From Gemmatimonadales bacterium (GTDB lineage: Bacteria; Gemmatimonadota; Gemmatimonadetes; Gemmatimonadales; GWC2-71-9): a stretch of DNA of 18,232 bases. This document shows positions 1 to 6,881 of the stretch, one piece after another. The notes below the pieces were generated by a model. The model was not told the origin of the DNA. It did not search any database and saw nothing but the letters and a program-made list of their open reading frames with translations. A program made the position numbers and the translations under genes. Each line of letters begins with the position of its first letter. Position 1 is the first letter of the stretch. The DNA lies in contig JACCSZ010000006.1 of assembly GCA_013812695.1 (NCBI GenBank), positions 1 to 18,232 of the forward strand. Reading direction: 5' to 3'.

Positions 1-5
1 CGTCA

Positions 6-791
6 CTAGGACACCGCCTCCGCCTCGACCTCTCGGCGCGCCGACTCCGCCGGCATCGGCGGGACCGGCGACTCCCGGAGAATCCGCCTTGCGGCCCAGA
101 GCTCGGTCACGGTCTCCCACGGGCGCGTGCGCGAGGGCCGGCTCCGCAGATCGTGCCGTTCCACCGCGGTCATCGCCTCGACTCGGCGGGCGTAGCGCCC
201 GGCGCGCCAGTACAGCTCCGCGTTTGCGGCCCAGCCATCGGTGAGCAGCAGCCGGTCGGAATGGCTCCGGAGGGCATTCCGGAGCGCCACCAGCCGGATC
301 GCCGCGAAGCCGGACACCACATCCTTGACCCCAGGCACTTGAACCACGCCGCGCAGCAGGACCGGGGCGAACCGGCGGACCAGTCGCCGCCCGCGGGAGG
401 GCTCACCCTCGAGCCGGCCTTCGGCCACGACGAGATCCGCGCCGCTCTCGATACGTCGGACGAGGTCCGGAATGGTGTGCGGGTTATGAGCGAAATCGGC
501 GTGCATCAGAATGGCCGTATCGCGCTTCGGACGGTCGGTCAGGTCGATGGCGGTCCGGAGCAGCGCCTCCACGGCGGCAGCATAGCCCCGTCGCTGGGCG
601 TGCCGGACCACGGTCAGCGGCAACACGCGGGCGTAAGGCTCGAGCACCTCGCCGGTGGTATCGGCGGAGCCGTCGTCCAGCACGAGCAACTGGTACTCGC
701 GCGGGAAGCCCGCGAACACCTGGCGAATCTTCCACAGCAGGAGCCCCACCGTCGGGGCCTCGTCGTAGCTAGGAATGCAAACGTAAATCAT
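6..791 (-). CDS. Family 2 glycosyltransferase (DPM/GtrB-like)
   Basis: A 261-residue GT-A fold transferase that should move a sugar from an activated donor to a lipid or polysaccharide acceptor at the inner face of the membrane. The N-terminus reads MIYVCIPSYDEA, the usual GT2 opening. DDGS at residues 39-42 is the nucleotide-binding acidic motif. HADFAHNP at 97-104 sits where family members carry DADxQHxP, so the first Asp is replaced by His while the metal-binding D99 remains. I see no C-terminal membrane segments, unlike GtrB. The ATG lies 6 bases after the stop of the upstream GT4 gene, with AAGGA just before it, so it is the third gene of a kinase-GT4-GT2 operon. The family is well supported. 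The substrate is unknown, and dolichol- or polyprenyl-phosphate transfer is only a guess from the motif pattern. Confidence 0.88.
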   Translation of the reverse strand: MIYVCIPSYDEAPTVGLLLWKIRQVFAGFPREYQLLVLDDGSADTTGEVLEPYARVLPLTVVRHAQRRGYAAAVEALLRTAIDLTDRPKRDTAILMHADFAHNPHTIPDLVRRIESGADLVVAEGRLEGEPSRGRRLVRRFAPVLLRGVVQVPGVKDVVSGFAAIRLVALRNALRSHSDRLLLTDGWAANAELYWRAGRYARRVEAMTAVERHDLRSRPSRTRPWETVTELWAARRILRESPVPPMPAESARREVEAEAVS

Positions 792-797
792 GTTCCT

Positions 798-1871
798 TCA
801 AGGGAATGGGGCCCACGAACGATACACCGATCGAACCGCCTCTGCCATCCGCGCGGCGGTGAAGCGTTCGACCTGGGCGCTCGCCCGCTCGACCGTCGTT
901 CGGGCGAGCGCGGAGTCCTCGAGCAGCCGGGCGACGGCCTCGGCAAGGGCGGCCGGATCGGATGGAGCGGCGAGGAGGCCCGCACCGTCCTGCAGCAGTT
1001 CGGCCAGGCCTCCGGCGGCGGTCGATGCAACGGGAATGCCAAGAGCCATCGCGTCCAGGACCGACGTGCCGAGGCCTTCCTGAGCGGAGCTCATGACGAA
1101 GACGTCGGCATCGGCGGCGACGCGGGCGGGCTCCGGAACGTGCCCCAGCAGGTGGAAGCGCCCTTCCAGGCCGAGATCCGCGCGCAGGCGCTCGAGCGCC
1201 GCACGCTCCGGTCCCTCTCCCGCCACCACCCAGTGGAGGGACGGAAAGCGGCTGCCAAGCCGCGCGGCCGCGCGGAGGAGGGTAGCGTGGTCCTTGTGGC
1301 CCACCAGGGCGGCCACGTTGGCCGCTACGAGGGCATCGGACGGGAGGCCGAGCATGCCGCGAACGTCGAGCCGGCCGGTGCCGCGGATCTCGTCGAGGGC
1401 GATCCCCGAATGCACGATCACGATGCGCTCGACGGCGATGCCGTCGGTGATCAGCACGTCCGCGACGGCGCGCGAGATGGCGATCACTCGGTCGGCGCGA
1501 GCCCAGAACCCCGGTCGCCGGAGGTGAAAGTCCACCCGGCGCGTGGCCACGAACCGCCGCCCCGAAACGGTGGCGGCGAGCCCGCCGAGCGTGACCGCGT
1601 GGCCGTCGTGCGCGTGCACCAGCGAGCCGGCGGTCCGGAGCTCGGCGAGCACCGCCGGCAGCACGCGCGGGTCGAGCCCCATGGCCCACGGCACCGTCCG
1701 GAGCGGAAGCCCGTCCCGCCGGAGGCGTTCGGCCAGCTCGCTGCCGGCCCCCGTGACCACGACCTGCTCGATGCCGCCCAGATGCGCCAGCTCACGCGCG
1801 AGCAGCCACACCTGCCGCTGGCCTCCGCGCCACTCACGCCCGGAAGCCACGTGGACGACGCGCGCCGTCAC
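798..1871 (-). CDS. Family 4 glycosyltransferase
   Basis: A GT-B fold retaining glycosyltransferase of 357 residues, likely using an NDP-sugar for polysaccharide or glycolipid assembly. The N-terminal half holds a GG loop (WRGGQ, 15-19) and HAHDGH near 87-92. The C-terminal half has GHKDH (191-195), the donor-binding strand VVAGEGPER (215-223) and the signature EGLGTSVLDAMALGIPV (265-281). In that signature the second acidic residue of the usual E-x7-E motif is Asp (D273). The frame stays open for 99 more codons upstream, but that stretch lies on the kinase gene and is Arg/Ala/Gly-rich. I therefore choose the GTG at 1871, which overlaps the kinase stop as GTGA and suggests translational coupling. 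Acceptor and linkage cannot be read from the sequence. Confidence 0.88.
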   Translation of the reverse strand: MTARVVHVASGREWRGGQRQVWLLARELAHLGGIEQVVVTGAGSELAERLRRDGLPLRTVPWAMGLDPRVLPAVLAELRTAGSLVHAHDGHAVTLGGLAATVSGRRFVATRRVDFHLRRPGFWARADRVIAISRAVADVLITDGIAVERIVIVHSGIALDEIRGTGRLDVRGMLGLPSDALVAANVAALVGHKDHATLLRAAARLGSRFPSLHWVVAGEGPERAALERLRADLGLEGRFHLLGHVPEPARVAADADVFVMSSAQEGLGTSVLDAMALGIPVASTAAGGLAELLQDGAGLLAAPSDPAALAEAVARLLEDSALARTTVERASAQVERFTAARMAEAVRSVYRSWAPFP

Positions 1872-3829
1872 GCCTCCTGTGCTACGGCGGCCAGCAACGC
1901 GCGGAGCTCGGCAAGGCTGAACGGCTTGTGCAGGTACGGCCGGTCGAGGCTGTCGAGAAAGGCGAGGGTGTCGCCGCGGACGGTGTCGCCCGTGCTGAAT
2001 ACGAGCCGCGCCGCCAGCTCGGGGTGGCCATCCGCGAGCTGCTCGTAGAACTCGCGTCCGCCCAGCTCGGGCATCCGGAGATCGCTGATGATCAGATCGA
2101 AGCGCTCGCGGTCCGCCAGCTCGAGTCCCTCGCGCCCGTTCCGCGCCACCACGGGAATGTGCCCCCACGCTTCGAGCGTGGCGTGCATGTAGTGGAGGAT
2201 GTGCGGCTCGTCGTCGACGACGAGCACGCGCAGCCGCTTCACCGGCGCCCCGGCGCCGGACTCGGGCGCGGGGGCCGGCGGGCGCGTGGACAGCGGGAGC
2301 TGCACTGTGAACGTCGAGCCGCGACCCTCCTCGGTGGTCAGCATGATGCGGCCGCCGTGCTCGCGCAGGATGCCCTGGCTGATCGACAGGCCGAGCCCGG
2401 TGCCTTCGCCCTCGGGCTTGGTGGTGAAGAACGGCTCGAAGACCTGGGCGGCGAGTGCCTCGGACATACCCGGGCCGTCGTCGATCACATCGATGGCCAC
2501 GCCGTCGAGCCAGCGGCGCGCACGGACGAGGACCTGGCCGGGCCGGCCGGTGCTGGCGATGGCCTGGGCGGCGTTGTTGAGCAGGTTGACGAAGACCTGC
2601 TGGATCTGGTTGGGGTCGATGTCGGGCATCGGAAGATCCTGCTCGACCTCGATCGAAGCGTCGACCCGCTGCGACATGAACTGGTTCCGCAACAGCACGA
2701 AGGTGGCGTCGAGCAGCGGCCGGAGCGCCGTGGGCCGGCGCTGATGCTCCTGCTTCCGCGCGAAGCTCAGCAAGTTCTTGACGATGTTCGACGCCCGCTC
2801 GGCCTCTTCCCGGATGACGGTGAGCGGCTCCCGAAGCGCGGGCGGTACATGGGGCACCTCGCCGAGGAAGTCGGCGAAGCCGATGACCGACGCCAGCGGG
2901 TTGTTGAGGTCGTGCGCGATGCCGGCGATCAGCTGACCGATGGCCGACATTTTCTCCGACTGGATGAGCTGGTCTTGCAAACGCCGCCGCTCCGTCTGAT
3001 CATCGAACAGCAGGACGAGCGCGGAACGGTCGGTGCTCGTGATCGGGACCGCGGTTACCGCGAAGGTCCGCTCGCCGGTGCGAAGATCGACCTCCCGGCC
3101 CGCTCCTTGCTGCTCCAGCGCCCGCTGCAGGTCCACGGCCCATTCGGGCGGCACGAACGCCTGCCAGGGTCGGCCGATGAGGCTCGCGGGCGGGGCATTC
3201 ACCAGATCGGCAAAGGCACGGTTGGCACGGCGGATCCGTCCGCCGCGGTCCACGATACAGAGCGCCGGGGAGATGGCGTCGACCACCTCCTGCCACGATC
3301 GGCGTCCGTCGTCGTGCAAATCGACGAGTCTGGCGCTTTCGAGCGCGATGCTGGCCTGCGCGACGAGCCCCTCGAGCAGCCGGAGCGCGGTGCCGCCGAA
3401 CCGGCCGGGCTCGCCCCGGATGGCGACGGCACCGGTCACCCGGCCGCGCGCTACGAATGGCGCCAGCAGCCAGGAGCCGCCGCTGTCGGGCTGGGGCGGG
3501 AGATCGCCCTCGGCGACGAGCGGGTCGAGCCCCTCAGGCAGGATCAGCGGTCCGCGGCGCTCGATCAGCTCCAGCAACGGCCGGCGATCGGGGCGTCCGG
3601 TCGGCCAGGCATGCACGTAGTCATGAGCGTCGGCGTCGCGATGGAACAGCCGAAGCGCGATCTCGGTAGGTGAGAGACTCTCCCTGATGTGCCGCAGCAG
3701 CATATCGATGACCGAGGCGCGGCGGAGGGTGCCGGCCAGCTCGTGACCGAAGGCGGTCACTCGGCTGAGCAGGGCCAGGTCGTCGGTCGACGCCGCGGTG
3801 GCAAGATGAGCGGAAGGAGGAGTGATCAT
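1868..3829 (-). CDS. Cytoplasmic hybrid histidine kinase (GAF-PAS-HisKA-HATPase-REC)
   Basis: A 653-residue sensor kinase carrying its own receiver. From the ATG at 3829: a GAF-like region at about 20-170; a PAS domain at about 178-280; a HisKA dimerisation helix with IAHDLNNPLAS, phospho-acceptor H306; an HATPase domain with N-box NLLNN (415-419), G1 DDGPG (450-454) and G2 GEGTGLGL (474-481); and a receiver with acidic pair D539/D540, phospho-acceptor D583 in SDLRMPE and conserved K635. There is no membrane segment, so it should sense a soluble or redox signal. No separate response regulator or DNA-binding output is in the window. It leads two glycosyltransferase genes by a GTGA overlap. The start is uncertain: no ribosome-binding site precedes ATG 3829, and this ATG overlaps the start of the opposite gene. 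An internal GTG (codon 24) or ATG (codon 43) is possible. Confidence 0.9.
   Translation of the reverse strand: MITPPSAHLATAASTDDLALLSRVTAFGHELAGTLRRASVIDMLLRHIRESLSPTEIALRLFHRDADAHDYVHAWPTGRPDRRPLLELIERRGPLILPEGLDPLVAEGDLPPQPDSGGSWLLAPFVARGRVTGAVAIRGEPGRFGGTALRLLEGLVAQASIALESARLVDLHDDGRRSWQEVVDAISPALCIVDRGGRIRRANRAFADLVNAPPASLIGRPWQAFVPPEWAVDLQRALEQQGAGREVDLRTGERTFAVTAVPITSTDRSALVLLFDDQTERRRLQDQLIQSEKMSAIGQLIAGIAHDLNNPLASVIGFADFLGEVPHVPPALREPLTVIREEAERASNIVKNLLSFARKQEHQRRPTALRPLLDATFVLLRNQFMSQRVDASIEVEQDLPMPDIDPNQIQQVFVNLLNNAAQAIASTGRPGQVLVRARRWLDGVAIDVIDDGPGMSEALAAQVFEPFFTTKPEGEGTGLGLSISQGILREHGGRIMLTTEEGRGSTFTVQLPLSTRPPAPAPESGAGAPVKRLRVLVVDDEPHILHYMHATLEAWGHIPVVARNGREGLELADRERFDLIISDLRMPELGGREFYEQLADGHPELAARLVFSTGDTVRGDTLAFLDSLDRPYLHKPFSLAELRALLAAVAQEA
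3814..3820 (+). promoter_or_regulatory. Strong Shine-Dalgarno that decides the start of the 3828 gene
   Basis: AAGGAGG lies 7 bases before ATG 3828. The in-frame GTG at 3822 is only one base after the site and cannot use it, so ATG 3828 is preferred. On the other strand these bases encode Pro-Pro-Ser near the kinase N-terminus with codons CCT CCT TCC, unusual Pro codon choices for such GC-rich DNA, as if kept for the ribosome site. Confidence 0.75.
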
Positions 3830-4538
3830 GATCCGGGCGAATACGCGAGGCCGCCTGACCGCGGCTGACCTGCAGCTGGTGATCCTGCTACTGAGCCGCG
3901 GCTCCGCGCATCGGCGGGCCAGTTTCGAGCGACGGCTGGCGACGGAGGGCCCCGACCCGCTGCTCGACGCGCCCGATCTGCTCGAACACCTGCTGACGGT
4001 CCGCAGCATGCTCGTGCCGTCGGAAGCCTTGTTCTTCTACGTCGTCGTGCGGCATGCGCTCCGGGGCGCCGGGATCGACGACCGGGAGCTGGCCGACTAC
4101 TTGGCGGCGCTGCTGCTCGATTTCGGGCAGCGCGATCGTGCCTGGCGCATCGGCTGGCACGACGATCAGCAGCACCGCTATCTGGTGGACATCCTGGCGG
4201 ACCTGGAGTCGAGCGGCGGCGACCGCCGCTTTCAGGTGATGATGCATCTGGGCAACCACGCGCTCTGGCTCGCAGGGCTGTTCCCCGATTATATCGCGGC
4301 ACGCCACCTCCGGAAAGCCGGACCCGACGTCACCTACTACGACGCGCTCGGCCGCCGCGGCTTCGGCATGGCGTCCGATCACGCCCTCGCGGGGGAGTAC
4401 GGGCTCGTGACGGTGCTGCGCACGGCGGCGGAGCGGTTCCCCTCAGTGCGGGGCGCGCTCAACGGGGTGAGTGATCGACTGCTGTTCCCGACGTCCACGA
4501 CGCCGGATCGGATCCTGCGCCAACTCGGGGCGATGTAG
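3828..4538 (+). CDS. Conserved-looking uncharacterised helical protein
   Basis: A 236-residue soluble protein with no signal peptide or membrane segment. I cannot assign a function. It looks mostly alpha-helical: an N-terminal segment (LTAADLQLVILLL), a central acidic-helical part, and a notable block GNHALWLAGLFPDYIA followed by DVTYYDALGRRGFG. From memory this layout (LGD/N-x-ALF/W-x-S/AGLFP, then YY-x-x-x-G-R) recurs in uncharacterised proteins of myxobacteria and related soil bacteria, but I cannot name a family. The start is fixed by a strong ribosome-binding site. It is transcribed away from the histidine kinase, and the two start codons share three bases. Its 3' end overlaps the opposing amidotransferase gene by 80 bases. 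Its own C-terminus looks natural, so the overlap probably arose on the other gene. Confidence 0.8.
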   Translation: MIRANTRGRLTAADLQLVILLLSRGSAHRRASFERRLATEGPDPLLDAPDLLEHLLTVRSMLVPSEALFFYVVVRHALRGAGIDDRELADYLAALLLDFGQRDRAWRIGWHDDQQHRYLVDILADLESSGGDRRFQVMMHLGNHALWLAGLFPDYIAARHLRKAGPDVTYYDALGRRGFGMASDHALAGEYGLVTVLRTAAERFPSVRGALNGVSDRLLFPTSTTPDRILRQLGAM

Positions 4539-5274
4539 CACGGGACTGCTCACCCACCCTTGTGGCTTCCGCGACCAAAGCCCGGAACAAGCCCCGCTCG
4601 GGCGCCCGCGCTTCGGCGTGCATCTCCTCGGGGTGCCATTGCACGGCCAGCAGCCACGGCGCCTCCGCCGGAGCCTCCGCCGCCTCGATCAGCCCGTCCA
4701 GACTCCAACCCGACGCCACCAGTCCCCCGCCCAACCGGTTCACCGCCTGGTGATGGAAGGAATTGACGGTCAACGACGTGCCGCCGAGCGCGGCGGCCGC
4801 GCGGCTGCCTGGCTCGAGCTCGATGGCGTGGGAGCGCGCGTCCCTGGCCTGGCCGGGATCGTGCGCCACGGGCCCGGGCCGCTCCGTCGGGAGATCCTGG
4901 TACAGCGTCCCGCCCAGCGCCACGTTCACGAGCTGAATGCCGCGGCAGATGCCGAGGATTGGCAGCTCGCGGTGGCGCGCCGCCGCGAACAGCGCGAGCT
5001 CGAAGAGATCGCGCTCGCGGCTCGGGGGCGAGAGGTGCGGCGACGGCGCGGCACCGTACCAGGCGGGATCGATGTCCTCGCCGCCGGTGAGCAGCAGTCC
5101 GTCGACGCCGTCGAGCGCGCGCGCCGCATACGACGGGCCGAGCAGCGGCGAGAGGACGATCGGCACGCCGCCCGCCGCGAGCACCGACCGCACGTAGGCC
5201 ACGTTAACCCCAGTGCGATCCGCGCCCTCCCAGGCGCGCACCACGCCGCCCACGGCGATGCGTGGAGCGCTCAT
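4459..5274 (-). CDS. Class I glutamine amidotransferase-like hydrolase (peptidase C26, PuuD-like)
   Basis: A 271-residue cytoplasmic hydrolase of the gamma-glutamyl-GABA hydrolase family, which cleaves gamma-glutamyl amides by a Cys-His-Glu triad. Visible landmarks are VDGLLLTGGEDIDPAWYG (57-74), the nucleophile elbow GICRGIQ with C110, NSFHHQAV (171-178), and QWHPEE with H214 and E216. The start is ATG 5274, which overlaps the stop of the upstream lipoprotein gene as ATGA, indicating coupling. The longer open frame upstream is a shadow of the lipoprotein. The catalytic domain ends near residue 238. The remaining tail of about 30 residues is low-complexity and largely encoded in the 80-base overlap with the opposing gene, suggesting read-through after loss of an earlier stop. 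The physiological substrate is unknown; putrescine catabolism is not supported, because no puu partners are present. Confidence 0.88.
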   Translation of the reverse strand: MSAPRIAVGGVVRAWEGADRTGVNVAYVRSVLAAGGVPIVLSPLLGPSYAARALDGVDGLLLTGGEDIDPAWYGAAPSPHLSPPSRERDLFELALFAAARHRELPILGICRGIQLVNVALGGTLYQDLPTERPGPVAHDPGQARDARSHAIELEPGSRAAAALGGTSLTVNSFHHQAVNRLGGGLVASGWSLDGLIEAAEAPAEAPWLLAVQWHPEEMHAEARAPERGLFRALVAEATRVGEQSRATSPRVGAGSDPASWTSGTAVDHSPR

Positions 5275-5756
5275 GGCAACACCGAATCGGGGAAGAACGG
5301 GCAGCGCGGATCTTCGATGCGGGCGGGGTCGAGTTGGATGCCGATCAGCGGGAGCGTGGCCTCGCCGACGGTAATGGTTCCGAGTGGGGGCGCGCCCTCT
5401 ACGGGGGTACCCTCGAACACCATTATTCCCTTGGCGGCCTCTCCGGTGTCGAGCACCAGCACGCCATAGCCCGGCTTGATACTCGCGGGCACCATCCCTT
5501 CCACGCCGATCACCAACTGGGAGTCCACCCGTCCGACTATCGCGGGCAGGGCGGGTCCGGCGACGACCCGGGCCACCAGCCGTTCGGGAAGGCGTGGCGG
5601 CGGGGTGGCCAGCGTCTGGCGGGGCACGCTGAACTGGGTGAGGAGGGCCGTCGGACCGGCAAGCGCAGCCAGCCCGCAGGCCGCGCTGCCGCGCTCGGCG
5701 GACTGGCCGCAGGACGCGAGCAGAAAAACCAACGGAACGAGGCGCCAGGCCATCAT
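5271..5756 (-). CDS. Putative lipoprotein of unknown function
   Basis: A 161-residue exported protein. The N-terminus is a type II signal peptide: MMAWR, a hydrophobic stretch LVPLVFLL, then lipobox LASC with the lipidated C16. The mature part is Pro/Val/Gly-rich with several likely beta strands (for example GYGVLVLDTGEAAKGIMVF) and ends in FFPDSVLP. I recognise no family. I start at the first of two tandem ATGs (5756; the other is 5753), because upstream codons lack signal-peptide character. No ribosome-binding site is evident. TATCTT lies 6 bases before the ATG, where a -10 box would sit if the transcript began at the start codon, so leaderless expression is possible but has no matching -35. 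Its stop overlaps the amidotransferase ATG, so the two are probably co-translated. Confidence 0.75.
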   Translation of the reverse strand: MMAWRLVPLVFLLASCGQSAERGSAACGLAALAGPTALLTQFSVPRQTLATPPPRLPERLVARVVAGPALPAIVGRVDSQLVIGVEGMVPASIKPGYGVLVLDTGEAAKGIMVFEGTPVEGAPPLGTITVGEATLPLIGIQLDPARIEDPRCPFFPDSVLP

Positions 5757-5828
5757 GGCCGGAAGATAGCACCGGGGGCGACGGGTCTTCCCCATTCGGT
5801 TCAGCAGGCACCCCTGCATCCTAAGCGA

Positions 5829-5858
5829 AAGGGGGCATACCCTGAGGCATACCCCCTT
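5829..5858 (-). terminator. Hairpin with direct repeat, probable terminator of the 5918-6124 gene
   Basis: AAGGGGG and CCCCCTT form a 7-bp outer stem, with imperfect inner pairing around a CTGA loop. On the minus strand the hairpin is followed by TTTCGCTT, a short T-rich run, so it reads best as a minus-strand terminator about 60 bases after the small lipoprotein stop. The inner part is also a direct repeat of GGCATACCC (5834-5842 and 5846-5854). Confidence 0.5.
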
Positions 5859-5917
5859 CACCGATCAGAACCCGCGCTCACTGGCACGCCGCGGGCGGGC
5901 CGAGTTCGCGTCGTGAC

Positions 5918-6124
5918 TTAGCGCGCAGTTGTATCCATTCCGGCGCGACCGGTATCGGCCCTGGTTCCGGCTCCGCCGCTCATGGCGGTGTCCATGCTGC
6001 TCATCGTATCGCCGCTCATCGTGCCCGACTCCGACCCCGTCCCGCCGGTGGTGGTATCGTTGCGCGGCGTGCTACACGCCGCAAGCACCAGAGCCAGTAA
6101 GGAACCTGCCAGGAATCGCTTCAT
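5918..6124 (-). CDS. Small low-complexity lipoprotein
   Basis: A 68-residue predicted lipoprotein. MKRFLAGSLLALVLAAC is a clear type II signal peptide, with lipobox LAAC and lipidated C17. The mature chain of about 51 residues is almost entirely Ser, Thr, Gly, Met, Asp and Ala, with repeated TMSGDTM / MSSMDTAM-like units, and is presumably disordered. The start ATG 6124 has AGAGG 8 bases upstream. A hairpin follows downstream. No enzymatic domain is possible at this length. Such S/T/G/D-rich mini-lipoproteins are common in some soil phyla and their role is unknown; a surface spacer or metal-binding role would be guesswork. Confidence 0.75.
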   Translation of the reverse strand: MKRFLAGSLLALVLAACSTPRNDTTTGGTGSESGTMSGDTMSSMDTAMSGGAGTRADTGRAGMDTTAR

Positions 6125-6224
6125 GAGGATGCCTCTGTGTAGATCATGGTCCCGTCTCCCACTTCTCGCCCACGTGTTGACCGAGGAACCTACGTGCCCC
6201 GCAAGGCCCCGGAGGTGAGCCGCG

Positions 6225-6881
6225 TCACCGCAGGGCCTCGAGTCGGGCGAGGGCGCGCCGCAGGTTCGCCCGCGCTGGCGCCTCGTAGCGCTCCTTGAAC
6301 GTCACGGTTTCGTAAATGCTCTCGCGCGCCAGGATCGCGGCGAGGATGCGGCGCCGGCCGGCGCGGTATGTCTCCTCCTCCAGCCACGCGTATTCCTCGC
6401 GGATGGCGGCGTCGTACGCGTCGAACTCGGCTGTGCGGCGGCCGAGAATGGACAGGTCGATGTCGCAGACGACGCGCCCGGCCTCGTCGTTCGGCGGCGC
6501 AGTGTGCCGGGTGAGGCGGATGAGGCGGCCGACTTCTCCCGCCACCCGGTGCGCGATGCCAAGCTCGATCAGGGCACGTTCGGCCCCGGCGGCGCTCCGC
6601 TCCTCGTTGTCGGAGGCCCGGGGGTCGTATACACCGTCGTGATACCAGAGCGCGGTCTCGATTGCGTCGTGATCTCCGGGCCCGCCCACCAGCTCGTCCA
6701 ACCGCGCCAGGCAATCGACGAGGTGGGTGGTGCCGTGGTAAGTCCGGCCCGGCTCCGCCCACGCGGCCAGCAGGGCGTCCGCCGCGGCAGCAGGGTCGCG
6801 CGAGCCACCCAGCCGCCGGACGAGGGAGGCGAAGCGGTCGCGCAGCTCGCCGGCGGCGATCAGGTGCTCAGCGACTTCCAC
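6225..6881 (-). CDS. Predicted metal-dependent HD superfamily phosphohydrolase (COG4339-like)
   Basis: A 218-residue cytoplasmic HD-domain protein. The metal-binding pattern is visible in order: YHGTTH (48-53), ALWYHDGVYDP (77-87, with the HD pair at 81-82), RHT (125-127) and VCDIDLSILG (138-147). This matches the uncharacterised phosphohydrolase group COG4339, whose members are near this length. The start is unclear. GTG 6881 overlaps the upstream HIT gene by 22 bases and has only a poorly placed GAGG. No ATG occurs in the N-terminal part, and the frame upstream continues into the HIT gene as a shadow. Expression is probably coupled to the HIT gene. The natural substrate of this family is not established, so I give only a phosphoester or nucleotide hydrolase role. 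Confidence 0.82.
   Translation of the reverse strand: MEVAEHLIAAGELRDRFASLVRRLGGSRDPAAAADALLAAWAEPGRTYHGTTHLVDCLARLDELVGGPGDHDAIETALWYHDGVYDPRASDNEERSAAGAERALIELGIAHRVAGEVGRLIRLTRHTAPPNDEAGRVVCDIDLSILGRRTAEFDAYDAAIREEYAWLEEETYRAGRRRILAAILARESIYETVTFKERYEAPARANLRRALARLEALR

Noticed and set aside
153..2048. Long plus-strand open frame (631 codons) opposite the two glycosyltransferases
   Set aside because: Arg/Gly/Pro/His-rich with no motifs; it is the antisense shadow of two clearly recognised genes in GC-rich DNA.
1928..3673. Plus-strand open frame of 581 codons opposite the histidine kinase
   Set aside because: No domain pattern, while the minus strand carries all kinase and receiver motifs.
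6214..6229. Short inverted repeat GGTGA…TCACC at the end of the HD gene
   Set aside because: Only 5 bp with no T-run, expected by chance.
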